Positions 1-8,336 of a DNA stretch of 64,000 bases are shown here, in pieces. Source of the DNA: Tardibacter chloracetimidivorans (GTDB lineage: Bacteria; Pseudomonadota; Alphaproteobacteria; Sphingomonadales; Sphingomonadaceae); contig NZ_CP018221.1 of NCBI RefSeq assembly GCF_001890385.1, forward strand, positions 2,157,501 to 2,221,500. Direction: 5' to 3'. How positions within the stretch are numbered: position 1 is the first letter of the stretch; every line of letters begins with the position of its first letter. The translations under genes were made by a program, and so were the position numbers. The notes beneath the pieces are model-generated. The model was not told the DNA's origin and ran no database searches. It worked only from the letters and a program-made list of their open reading frames with translations.

Positions 1-2
1 TC

Positions 3-530
3 GCTGCGACGGTTGAGCGCTACGGGAGGCTGGACTGCGCGTACAACAACGCAGGAGTCGGTGGCCCGGCGGCCGAAATCGCCGATACCGAGGAGAAGGA
101 CTTCGACCAGATCGTCGCGGTCAACTTCAAGGGTGCCTGGCTGTGCATGAAGTATGAGATTGAGCACATGTTGCAGAATGGCGGCGGCTCGATCGTCAAT
201 ACCGCTTCGGGCGCCGGGTTGATCAGCATGCCGGCGATCGCGATCTATTCCGCGTCAAAGGCGGCGACCATCCACATGACTCGCGTCGCCGGGCTGACCT
301 ATGCCAAGCGCGGCATTCGCGTGAATTGCGTCTGCCCCGGCACGGTCAACACGCCCGCGATCCACGCGATGGGCATCCCCGACGTCGAGAATTTCTTCGC
401 CCAGGATGTACCGATGGGCAGGCTGGGCACACCGGAGGAGATCGCCAACGGCGCACTATGGCTGTGCTCGGACGAGGCACGTTATGTAACGGGCGTCGTC
501 CTGCCGGTGGATGGCGGAAGGGTCGCCTGA
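3..530 (+). CDS. SDR-family NAD(P)-dependent oxidoreductase (5' truncated by window edge)
   Basis: This is the C-terminal three quarters of a classical short-chain dehydrogenase, open from the window edge to a TGA at 528-530. The first in-frame ATG (147) is internal, because conserved SDR sequence precedes it. The NNAG motif lies at 45-56, the catalytic Ser (NTASGAG) near 207, the YSASK catalytic pair at 246-260, and a PG turn and the terminal VDGG signature follow. The family oxidises or reduces alcohols and ketones with NAD(P). The cofactor-binding Rossmann start lies outside the window, so cofactor preference cannot be read. A SnoaL-like gene follows 42 nt downstream and is probably co-transcribed. 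The substrate is unknown; a dehydrogenation in the nearby catabolic route is an inference. Confidence 0.9.
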   Translation, partial: AATVERYGRLDCAYNNAGVGGPAAEIADTEEKDFDQIVAVNFKGAWLCMKYEIEHMLQNGGGSIVNTASGAGLISMPAIAIYSASKAATIHMTRVAGLTYAKRGIRVNCVCPGTVNTPAIHAMGIPDVENFFAQDVPMGRLGTPEEIANGALWLCSDEARYVTGVVLPVDGGRVA

Positions 531-572
531 ACAAGACTTCAAATTCACTCAGATAAGGCAAGGAATGCCATT

Positions 573-1046
573 ATGGATATTCGCGAAGAGAATAAAAAGA
601 TTGTCGAGAAATTCTTCGGCTACCTCCAAAGCCCGCTCCCCTCGGGATCGGATCTCGTGGAGATGAAGAACATGTTCAGCGATGACGCGGTCTGGGAAAT
701 GCCGTTCATGCCTGCGCCGCTCGAGAAGGCCATACCTGGCCGGGCCCTTATTGGCCATTTTCTCGACTGGTTCTTCGCAGCGGTTCCCGACATGCGGATA
801 TCCGACCGTGTTGTCCACCCGACCCTGGACCCGAACCTGTTCGTCATCGAGTTCAAGGCCAACGCCACGGTGACCATGACCGGCAAACCGTACAACCAGA
901 CCTACATTCTCAACATGCAGATCCGGGACGGCAAGCTGGCCCTGCTGCGCGAGCATTTTGACTCGATGGTCGTGTGGGAATCGTTCGGCGGATATGACGG
1001 CCTTCTGGAAGGCGGAGCGAAGATACAGGAAGCGGCTGCCGCTTGA
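573..1046 (+). CDS. SnoaL/NTF2-like fold protein
   Basis: A 157-residue protein of the size and pattern of the SnoaL/NTF2-like cone fold: an N-terminal helix (EENKKIVEKFFGYL), a central DAVWEMPFMP segment and C-terminal strands ending IRDGKLALLREHFDS. Members include small isomerases, hydratases, epoxide hydrolases and non-catalytic ligand binders. A clear ribosome site AAGGAA lies 7 nt before the ATG. It follows the SDR gene closely in the same direction. The fold gives no substrate. The pairing with an SDR fits a small-molecule isomerase or hydratase, but that is inference. Confidence 0.8.
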   Translation: MDIREENKKIVEKFFGYLQSPLPSGSDLVEMKNMFSDDAVWEMPFMPAPLEKAIPGRALIGHFLDWFFAAVPDMRISDRVVHPTLDPNLFVIEFKANATVTMTGKPYNQTYILNMQIRDGKLALLREHFDSMVVWESFGGYDGLLEGGAKIQEAAAA

Positions 1047-1128
1047 TGTCAGGAGACGGGCGACGGATTACATCATGCCGTCGTCTTTCCCTGGTTCATC
1101 GCGATTGTTTCTTGTTTTTTCAATGACA

Positions 1129-1480
1129 TCAGCTGGCGCGGTGCGGATGGAGCACCGCGCCAGTCGACCAGGCGAGGATCTGCGGTGCGTTCGGCGGCTG
1201 GAGCCAGACCGAGCGACCAGCGCCGCCGCCGGACCCCGGGTACGGTAAGGGGTAGGAGAGCGGTGCGGGTTTGTTCGCCCCTCTCCCCATGGCGCGCTGG
1301 CGCGCCATTGTCAGACAGGCGTGCGCGAGCATGGCCAAAGTCGTGTGGCGGCACCGGCCGGTCCAGCAACCCACCTCATCATCTCGAAGCGATCTCCCGG
1401 TAGCCTTAAAGCAAGCTCGATCGTCCAGTGACGCGCTTCGGGATGGTGGTCCGGCTCGGTGTCGGCTCGCGCCTGCCCGA
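1129..1480 (-). mobile_element. Decayed transposase fragment, IS701-like C-terminus
   Basis: No open gene covers this stretch, but minus-strand frames carry pieces that fit the C-terminal part of IS701-family transposases. They are RHWTIELAL, then CRHTTLAMLAHACLTMAR, then in a shifted frame PLTVPGVRRRRWSLGL, and back in the first frame QPPNAPQILAWS. Conserved blocks in the right order but alternating frames indicate several frameshifts in a dead copy. I see no terminal inverted repeats. Family assignment rests on remembered motif similarity. Confidence 0.6.
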
Positions 1481-1571
1481 AGCGCCTGAGACTGGTGGTC
1501 CAAGTCGCCAACCACAAGTGCATTCATCACCTGATGTGCAAGCATGATCTGCACAGCTGCGCCGGCGGCGG

Positions 1572-1667
1572 CATTATATCACCACCACCGGCAATGCTTT
1601 CGCGGCGTTCAATGGCCGCTTTCGGGGCGGATGGCTGAACACCCACTGGTTCCTGTCCCCGACGTGA
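1572..1667 (+). mobile_element. Decayed transposase fragment, IS3-family OrfB-like
   Basis: A 32-codon open stretch ending in TGA reads NAFAAFNGRFRGGWLNTHWF in its core. It matches the IS3-family OrfB block usually written DNAFIEAFNGRFRxECLNTHWF, which contains the third catalytic residue (Glu). Here that Glu position reads Ala (FAAFNG), and the domain stops soon after, so the fragment cannot be functional. It lies next to an IS701-like relic in the opposite orientation, marking an old insertion hotspot. Confidence 0.65.
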
Positions 1668-1700
1668 TTTAGCCGACGCTACGACACCGGCGGCTCCAGA

Positions 1701-3935
1701 TCAGAACTTCTTTCCGATCCGGACGCCATAGCTCCGCGGCGGCAGATACTGCCGGTTGACGAAGGCTCCGACGAGCGGGGTGAAGACCACGGTTCCGGCG
1801 ACGATGGTCTTGTCGAAGATATTGTTCAAATAGAGGCTGGCATACCAGTCGTCGGTGGCCTCATAGCGGATATTGGCGTTGGCGAGCCAGTAGGGGCGCT
1901 GGCTGTTGGCCTCGTCGTTGAACTCCGAGAAATATACTCGGGAAGACGCGAAAGCCTCGGCTCGCAATGTCAGAGATCCGTCAAATGCTTCGGTCTGGTA
2001 CTGGGCACCCATCTTGCCGGTCCATTTCGGCGCATTGGGAAGAAGATTGCCACGCAAATCGAGGATTTCAGAGCCGGTGATGCCGGGATTACGCGAGCCG
2101 TACGACGAGAAGCGCGCATGATTATGTGCGACAAATCCATCAAGGCTGAAATGACTGTCAATCGCGAGACGCCATTCAAGCTCCACGCCATCGACTTTTG
2201 CTCGCGCCGCATTGGTAACAACCGTGGCGGTTGTCAGCACCTGACCAAGCTGAAGATCCTGATAGTCATAGTGGTAGACCGCCAAATTGGTCACGAGGGC
2301 TCTGTCGAACCAGCTCGCCTTCAGGCCGGCTTCATAGCTCCAGATCGTTTCGGGCCTGAAGGAAGGCGTGACAGCGCCCACGGCAAAGCCACCACTCTTG
2401 AAGCCCTTCTGCACCGTGGCATAAATTTGCTGGTTCCGGCTGAATTCGTAACGCGCCCCGAACTTCGGCGAGAAAGAACTGAATGACGCCCGATCCTGAA
2501 GTCCGAGGCAGGTCGTGCACGGCACTGCGGCGGTCGGCGCAGCCTGGCGCCCAGTGATCGGGCCAGTAGGGCCGCGCAGGTAGACGAACTCGTCGATGAT
2601 CCGCTTGCGTTCATCGGAATATCGGCCGCCCAGAGTCACCGTCATCTTCGGAGTGACATGATAGCTCAGCTCGCCAAAGGCCGCATAGGCATCGGTGCGC
2701 AGAGTGCCGCCTTGAAAATAAACGTCGGCTATGGGTGCAAGGAAGGGCGGGAAGAGCCCGTTAGCGCGCGCATAGTTATTCTCGTGAAAATAATACAGAC
2801 CGACGATCCAGTCGATCGAAAGGCTGCTGCGGCCAATCTGGAGTTCCTGAGAGAAAGTCTCGTAATTTTCTTCACGCGAATTGCGGCCGCCCGGCTGCGC
2901 CGTGCCATCAAGATCAAAGATATTGGTCATCGACCCACGCCGGTATGCCGTCAATGAGGACAGGTCGGCGAAGGGCAATTCGGCCTGTGATCTGAGGGAG
3001 ACGCCGTAATCTTCAGCAACATTGACCTGATCCAGATCAGAAAACACAGCGCGCGGGTTGGACGGCACGGTCCAGCCTCGGCTGACGGCAGCGTTGGGAC
3101 CACATGCCTGCAGACAGCCGCCAAAATGCGTTGCTCCGGCGGCATCATCGCGCTTGAAATAGTCTCCCTCAAGCAGGAACCTTACGCCGTCACTAAGCCG
3201 AAAGTCGAGTATTGCGCGCAGCGCCCTCGTCTTAAGGTCGTCGACATCCTTTCCAGTGGTGGCATTGGTCCCGTAACCGTCGCGTTCCTGCATCTTCGCG
3301 GAAACGCGCGCGAGCAATTTGTCCCCGACGATGGGACCGCTGATTGCGCCTTCCAGTGAAAGATCACTGTAATTACCAAAGGAAATGTCGAGATAGCCTG
3401 AAGGGTCGTCAGTCGGCTTTTCCGAAATGATGTTGATCGCGCCGCCCGTGGAGTTCCGCCCATAAAGCGTCCCCTGCGGGCCCCGGGCGACCTCGATACG
3501 GTTCACATCGAAAAGTCCGGAAAGCGCCGCGAATGGTCGCGACTGATACACGCCGTCGGTGTGCAGCGCGACGCTGCCTTCGGCGCCGGCCGTAACGACG
3601 GCGAAACCGATGCCACGAATGGCAATCACACCGGAACCTCCGCGCGGCGAAATGTTGAGGTTCGGGACCGACGTTTGGACGTCGATCAGATTTGTGACCG
3701 GTGCGCGCTCGAAGGACTCCGCGTTCAGCGCCGTGATGGCCATCGGGATATCCTGCAGTCGCTCGGATCGGCGCTGCGCCGTAACGACAATATCGCCGGC
3801 TCCGGATGGCTCCTCAGTCTGCGGTACAGGTACGGCCTGCTCTATGCCCGACGATGTCTGGGCCTGCACAGCATGCACTTGCGGCACACAGCAAAGCGTC
3901 GCGGCTGAAATAAGAAAATACGTCTTCTTCATCAT
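1701..3935 (-). CDS. TonB-dependent outer-membrane receptor
   Basis: A 744-residue TonB-dependent receptor. It has an N-terminal signal peptide (about residues 1-25), a TonB-box-like segment and plug start (GDIVVTAQRRSERLQDIP, about 47-64), a plug domain with VARGPQGTLYGRNSTGGAIN, then a long beta-barrel ending in aromatic Phe (RIGKKF). Such sphingomonad receptors import scarce or bulky ligands across the outer membrane using TonB energy. Its place between a cupin gene and catabolic genes suggests uptake of an aromatic or related substrate rather than a siderophore, by context only. The start has two adjacent ATG codons behind a run of eight G. No FecR/FecI-type signalling extension is visible. 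Confidence 0.93.
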   Translation of the reverse strand: MMKKTYFLISAATLCCVPQVHAVQAQTSSGIEQAVPVPQTEEPSGAGDIVVTAQRRSERLQDIPMAITALNAESFERAPVTNLIDVQTSVPNLNISPRGGSGVIAIRGIGFAVVTAGAEGSVALHTDGVYQSRPFAALSGLFDVNRIEVARGPQGTLYGRNSTGGAINIISEKPTDDPSGYLDISFGNYSDLSLEGAISGPIVGDKLLARVSAKMQERDGYGTNATTGKDVDDLKTRALRAILDFRLSDGVRFLLEGDYFKRDDAAGATHFGGCLQACGPNAAVSRGWTVPSNPRAVFSDLDQVNVAEDYGVSLRSQAELPFADLSSLTAYRRGSMTNIFDLDGTAQPGGRNSREENYETFSQELQIGRSSLSIDWIVGLYYFHENNYARANGLFPPFLAPIADVYFQGGTLRTDAYAAFGELSYHVTPKMTVTLGGRYSDERKRIIDEFVYLRGPTGPITGRQAAPTAAVPCTTCLGLQDRASFSSFSPKFGARYEFSRNQQIYATVQKGFKSGGFAVGAVTPSFRPETIWSYEAGLKASWFDRALVTNLAVYHYDYQDLQLGQVLTTATVVTNAARAKVDGVELEWRLAIDSHFSLDGFVAHNHARFSSYGSRNPGITGSEILDLRGNLLPNAPKWTGKMGAQYQTEAFDGSLTLRAEAFASSRVYFSEFNDEANSQRPYWLANANIRYEATDDWYASLYLNNIFDKTIVAGTVVFTPLVGAFVNRQYLPPRSYGVRIGKKF

Positions 3936-3947
3936 CTTTCCCCCCCC
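3936..3947 (-). promoter_or_regulatory. Homopolymeric G8 tract as ribosome-binding region
   Basis: On the minus strand eight consecutive G are followed by AAAG and then ATGATG, so the only Shine-Dalgarno-like sequence of the TonB receptor is a homopolymer 4 nt from the first ATG and 7 nt from the second. Changes in tract length would alter spacing. Slippage is possible but unproven. Confidence 0.5.
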
Positions 3948-4271
3948 AATATTATAGTATCGGAATGATTTTTTTCTTTAGTTCTTGCCGATGCATTGCC
4001 TCTCTTCCTCAATGGGAAGCCTGGCCATGCGAAGAACCTGGACGCACTTGCGCACGAAGAAGCGCCTCGACCGCTATGGAACCGGATAGGTGTCCGATCG
4101 TGCCACATGGTCGAAGCGCGAAGCCCTTCCAGGCAGTTAGACTAGAGGTTCTCTATTCGGAGACTTGTTGTTTCGTAGATGACTTGTATCGCGGGCTGTC
4201 AGGTCTGCGCGCTCCCGCTGCGGCGTGGATGCCGCCCCACGATCAGAAAAACTTCGTCCCTGGCTTTCCTA
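3948..4271. other. Intergenic stretch, no gene seen
   Basis: The region upstream of the TonB receptor and downstream of the cupin gene. Its left end is AT-rich (AATATTATAGTATC, then a T run near 3969), which would suit a promoter for the leftward receptor. I find no convincing coding sequence or strong terminator hairpin. Confidence 0.4.
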
Positions 4272-5156
4272 TCAGTTTGATTCTGCGGGATCGACGCGGG
4301 TGTCGATGATGCGAAGAAGGACTGCTGATTGGTCCGCAGAGCGAAGGTGCCGAGTGCCGCCACCATCGACCGAGAGCGCATCAAACAATTCCAGGTGGAG
4401 GGCTTCGCCGTCGACGGTCACCTCGCAGGATCCCTTTACGGGCACCAATACTTCGGTGAAGTTCGTCGGTTCGATGGCGAGCGTCCCGTTGACGAAGACG
4501 AATTGGGCGGTCACGTGGTGAGGGGTTGATATGCTGGCCTCCGCCTGCCCCTGCGCGATGAGCGGCACTACTCCGCCTTCCTTCGGGGCCTTCGGAGAAA
4601 GATCGGAGAAGCTGGCGATAAAGGGCCGGATACCCTCCTCATCGATCGACTCGCCCCAGCCGGAGCCGTATTTCGCATATTTTTCGGCACCGCCATCTTC
4701 GTCGACGAGCGCCTGCGAAATCACGATCCCGTCGTCGGGGTCGCGCAGGGTCGTGTCGAAGATCGCCAGCAGCATGCCCGGCTGCTCGCGGTTCGAGTGG
4801 AATTTCCGCATCACCCTTGGCGGGACGGAGAACATGTCGAGCGGCCCCAGGTCGACATGATGCTCTGCATGATTGCCCCAGAAGAAGCGGTAGCCGCCCT
4901 GCAGGACCATGAATATTTCCGAATAGTCATGCGAGTGAAGCGGCGGCTCCGTCGCAGCGCCGGAGACGAGATAGTCCAAATGGAACTTATGCGAATCGCG
5001 TAGAACGGCCTTCGGATGCTGGCCAAGCACGTGGCTGATCGATCGCCGCCGAGCCGGCTCCATCACATCCGGATAGGCCTCGGTGTCCTCCTGAAGCTCC
5101 GCATGGCGGACATGCCGCATCTGAACGGGGGTCTTCGACAAAATCGTCTGGTTCAT
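4272..5156 (-). CDS. Bicupin-fold protein with one intact metal site
   Basis: A roughly 294-residue two-domain cupin. The N-terminal cupin has the motif PPLHSHDYSEIFMVLQGG followed by a second motif with PPRVMRKFHSN, giving the usual three His and one Glu metal ligands. The C-terminal cupin keeps the fold (EVLVPVKGSCEVTVDG) but lacks the His pair. Catalytic relatives include gentisate- and quercetin-type dioxygenases; others bind sugars or act as isomerases. ATG codons occur at 5165 and 5156. AAGGAG is only 2 nt before the first but 11 nt before the second, so 5156 is preferred. It lies between two TonB receptor genes transcribed the same way. A catabolic role is inferred from context. Confidence 0.85.
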   Translation of the reverse strand: MNQTILSKTPVQMRHVRHAELQEDTEAYPDVMEPARRRSISHVLGQHPKAVLRDSHKFHLDYLVSGAATEPPLHSHDYSEIFMVLQGGYRFFWGNHAEHHVDLGPLDMFSVPPRVMRKFHSNREQPGMLLAIFDTTLRDPDDGIVISQALVDEDGGAEKYAKYGSGWGESIDEEGIRPFIASFSDLSPKAPKEGGVVPLIAQGQAEASISTPHHVTAQFVFVNGTLAIEPTNFTEVLVPVKGSCEVTVDGEALHLELFDALSVDGGGTRHLRSADQSAVLLRIIDTRVDPAESN

Positions 5157-5362
5157 ACTTCCCATTACTCCTTAACCAAGGGTCTTGGCGTAGGGCGCAG
5201 GGCTTGGGCGCCGAACTACCATTGCCATCTTGTCTCCACCGCTGAGACACTGCTTCGAACGTCGATCCGATCGCCGCATTCGGGGTTTAGACATGACGGT
5301 CCTTCGATCGGCGACACCGACGCCAGTTGGACGAAGCTGTGAACCGATCGAAGAAAATCGCT

Positions 5363-7690
5363 CTAGAATTTGTAGCCAATCGTGAAATCGAGAGTGAAAG
5401 GCGGTTCGATATAGGCGTTGGTCACCCCACCGGTCAGTGGCGTTCCGGTAAAGCCGCTTGTAGCGACCACCTTGTTCGTGATGTTCTTTCCGACGAGGCT
5501 CGCATACAATCCGTCCACCACCGAACTCTCGTACGAGAGGGAGAGATTGTAGCGTGTCCGCGACGGCGCCGAAGCAGCCACGTCGGTGTTGAACGCAGAG
5601 AAAAACACCTTGCTGGTATAGACGACGTCTCCACCGAGCGTGAACGCGCCCACGTCTGAGTCAATCGTGTAAGCGGCACCGAACCTGCCGGAGAATTTCG
5701 GCGAGAGCGGCAGTCTGTTGCCCTTGAGGTTGAAGGCGGGCTGACCGTAGTTGTCAATCGAAACGCCGTCCCCCAGCGGCCGCAGCGAATCCGCGGATAT
5801 AAAGTCCGTGAACTCGGAATGGAGATATGATCCGCTCAGGTCGAACTGCAGGGCACGGGTCGGCTTGGCAGTGATTTCTGCCTCTATGCCGTAGATCTTT
5901 GCCGCCGCAGCATTTTCAAGAACAGCGCTTGCGACGACGGTCTTGTAAAGTTGCAGATCCTTATAGTCATAGTAAAACCCGGACAGATTCGTACGCAAAC
6001 GTCCGCCTGCGAACGTCGACTTCATGCCGATTTCGTAATCGGTAATCTCCTCCGGGTCGACGGCTCCCGCCGGCACACCAAAATTATATGTTCCTGATTT
6101 GAAGCCGCGGGATACCGAGGCATAGAACAAGGTGCCGGGCGTGGCCTGGAATTCCAGGCCGACCTTGGGCGAGAAGTTCTTGAACGTTTTTGAAGGATCG
6201 CAGTCGCTCGGATTCGCGAAGCCGATCGTCGTGAGGCCTTTGCCGCACTGGATGTTGAGATTGGCCTCGTCGGGCACCGTTTCCAGACGACGTGGATTGA
6301 ACGGAGTGAAGACGTCAAAGGCACCGCGGTTGATCGCGGTCTTTCGCTCGATGCTGTACCTTGCGCCGACGGTGGCGCTGAGCTGGTCGCTGACCCGATA
6401 GGTCAACTGACCGAACGCGGCGAAGGCGCGGGTGTCCAGGTTCGATCCAGCGAAGTAACCCTGAGTAAGATATTCCTGCGTGATCGGAACGCCGAAGAAT
6501 ATCGGAAGGTAGATATTGCTTGCCGGCATCGCAACGCCGCCGTGCAGCTTCTCCTGGAAGTAATAACCACCGATGATGAGATCATAGTTGTCGGATTGAC
6601 GCGAGAACTGGATCTCCTGGCTGAACTGCTGCGCATGCTCGTAGAGCGTGAGCGGGGAAAGCAGCGCGGCCGACGTCTGGTCGAGTTCGCCCCGGCCGGA
6701 CGTGTCCGTCTTCCGGTACGCCGTGATCGCCTTGATGGTGAAGTCATCGAACTCGTAGCTGGTGTGGGCCGACAGGCCCCAGAAGCGATTACGACGGACC
6801 GGGTCTGCTTCCGAGGAGATGTCGCGCAGCCTGGTCGGCACTGTTCCACCGAGAAGCGTTACGCCTAACGGAGGGGCGTTGTTAGGCGCGGTACCGGCGA
6901 AGTGGGGCGCCTGAGCATCGTCCGCACGCGAATAATCGGCCGTCAGCTTGATCTGGAAACGATCGCTCAGTTGAAACTGAAGTTTGGCGCGGACGGCCCG
7001 CTCATTATTGTCGTCGATGTCGTTGCCGGTGAACTGGTTGGTGCCCCATCCGCTGCGCTCATCGGCCTTCGCGGCTATACGGAAAAGAACCTTGTCGGAA
7101 TCCGGGATCAGCGGTCCACCGACGGCGGCTTCGAAGCCGAAATGGTCGTATCTGCCCGCCACAAGCTGCGCAAAGCCCTGGAAGGTTGTCGTTGGATCGG
7201 CGGTGATCACATTGATCGAGCCACCAGTCGCATTCCGTCCGTACAGCGTGCCTTGCGCGCCGCGCAGGACCTCGAGCCGCTGCACATCGAAGAAGCTTCC
7301 AAGGATGCCGGTCGTCCGCTGGAAGTAGACGCCGTCGAAATGCGTGGCGATTGGACTTTCGGAGCCTATGTTGTTAACCAGAAAGCCGATACCGCGCAGC
7401 GTCACATTGGCTGCGCCATATGATTGCGACATCTGCAGGTTCGGAACGCTGGCGGCGAGCGTATTGATATTCGAGATGCCGGCTACCCGCATGGCGTCGC
7501 CAGATACCGCCGTGATCGCCAGTGGCGTCTTTTGGACGGACTCCTCGCGCTTCTGCGCCGTAACCACGATCTCCTGAATACCGTCCTGGCCTGCCTGCGC
7601 GGCCTGGTCGTCACCTGCTTGCGCGAACGCTGGCACACCCACAAGCATAGCGGAAGTGGCCAGAAGAAATGTCTTTGATAGCGATCTCAC
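5363..7690 (-). CDS. TonB-dependent outer-membrane receptor
   Basis: A second large receptor, 775 residues, with a signal peptide ending near AFAQA (residues 20-25), a TonB-box-like segment with plug start (QEIVVTAQKREESVQKTP), the plug signature VLRGAQGTLYGRNATGGSIN, and a beta-barrel ending in IGYKF. The start codon is GTG, with GGAGGG 8 nt upstream. It is clearly related in architecture to the receptor at 1701-3935, but the two differ throughout, so they are paralogues rather than a recent duplication. Such pairs in sphingomonads often serve different ligands of one catabolic region; the ligand here is unknown. Confidence 0.93.
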   Translation of the reverse strand: MRSLSKTFLLATSAMLVGVPAFAQAGDDQAAQAGQDGIQEIVVTAQKREESVQKTPLAITAVSGDAMRVAGISNINTLAASVPNLQMSQSYGAANVTLRGIGFLVNNIGSESPIATHFDGVYFQRTTGILGSFFDVQRLEVLRGAQGTLYGRNATGGSINVITADPTTTFQGFAQLVAGRYDHFGFEAAVGGPLIPDSDKVLFRIAAKADERSGWGTNQFTGNDIDDNNERAVRAKLQFQLSDRFQIKLTADYSRADDAQAPHFAGTAPNNAPPLGVTLLGGTVPTRLRDISSEADPVRRNRFWGLSAHTSYEFDDFTIKAITAYRKTDTSGRGELDQTSAALLSPLTLYEHAQQFSQEIQFSRQSDNYDLIIGGYYFQEKLHGGVAMPASNIYLPIFFGVPITQEYLTQGYFAGSNLDTRAFAAFGQLTYRVSDQLSATVGARYSIERKTAINRGAFDVFTPFNPRRLETVPDEANLNIQCGKGLTTIGFANPSDCDPSKTFKNFSPKVGLEFQATPGTLFYASVSRGFKSGTYNFGVPAGAVDPEEITDYEIGMKSTFAGGRLRTNLSGFYYDYKDLQLYKTVVASAVLENAAAAKIYGIEAEITAKPTRALQFDLSGSYLHSEFTDFISADSLRPLGDGVSIDNYGQPAFNLKGNRLPLSPKFSGRFGAAYTIDSDVGAFTLGGDVVYTSKVFFSAFNTDVAASAPSRTRYNLSLSYESSVVDGLYASLVGKNITNKVVATSGFTGTPLTGGVTNAYIEPPFTLDFTIGYKF

Positions 7691-7917
7691 GAGATCGTCC
7701 CTCCCCTATTGCCGGATTGGCAGATCCGGCCGTTTGATTGAAAATAAACTTGGCACCTGATCCGGTTAGACAGTGATCGGGCAGTCGCCAATGCGCGACG
7801 ACACGGACAATTTATGCCAAGCGTGGAAAACCATCGCAATCCGACGGCTCAAATAGGATTATTGATTCAAGCAATGATGCGCGGCCATGAGCGAACGGCT
7901 GTGGACACGCCGACGTG

Positions 7918-7952
7918 AAAAAGGAGGCTAACTTATAGGAGCCAGCCTCCTT
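7918..7952 (-). terminator. Rho-independent terminator of the leftward molybdenum-hydroxylase operon
   Basis: A perfect 9-bp inverted repeat AAGGAGGCT/AGCCTCCTT (7921-7929 and 7944-7952) with a 14-nt loop is followed on the minus strand by TTTTT. It lies 25 nt after the stop codon of the gene ending at 7977, where a terminator for the 11814-to-7977 operon is expected. Confidence 0.8.
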
Positions 7953-7976
7953 CGGGCATTACGGTGGCGGGAACGC

Positions 7977-8285
7977 TCAGGCGAAATGGGCCGGATCGAA
8001 AAGCGCCGCCAGTCCCACGAATGGCGCGAGTTGCTGAAGGCCGGTGACCTTTAGAAGGCCGCTACGCACGAAGGGAAAGGCGTCGACCAGGCCGCGAACT
8101 TCTGCCACGCTCCCCGCTTCGAAAATGAGGATTACACCGATACGGTCGGTCTGGAAATTGATGTCGCGAAGAGTGCCTTCGCTCCAATATTTCCACACCA
8201 GCTTCTCTTCGGCTATGCTGTCGGGGGTCTGGAATTCCTCGACGGATGCACCGTCGCGCGCGTCCAGTTGGACGAAAACCTTCAT
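7977..8285 (-). CDS. Small dimeric alpha/beta-barrel protein (muconolactone isomerase/YciI-like)
   Basis: A 102-residue protein with the ferredoxin-like pattern of dimeric alpha-beta-barrel proteins. An N-terminal strand (MKVFVQLDAR) is followed by a helix, a second strand (RIGVILIFEA), a helix with AEVRGLVDAFPFVRSGLL, and a C-terminal hydrophobic strand (LAPFVGLAALF). The FPFVRSGLL and LAPF segments resemble muconolactone delta-isomerase-like proteins. Some relatives act on aromatic lactones; many are uncharacterised. A GAGGAG site lies 8 nt before the ATG. It is the last gene of the leftward molybdenum-hydroxylase operon, before a strong terminator. Function is unproven. Confidence 0.75.
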   Translation of the reverse strand: MKVFVQLDARDGASVEEFQTPDSIAEEKLVWKYWSEGTLRDINFQTDRIGVILIFEAGSVAEVRGLVDAFPFVRSGLLKVTGLQQLAPFVGLAALFDPAHFA

Positions 8286-8336
8286 ATTGAAATCTCCTCA
8301 GCTACAAGTGTTGGAAGCGCGCCGATCCAATCGACT

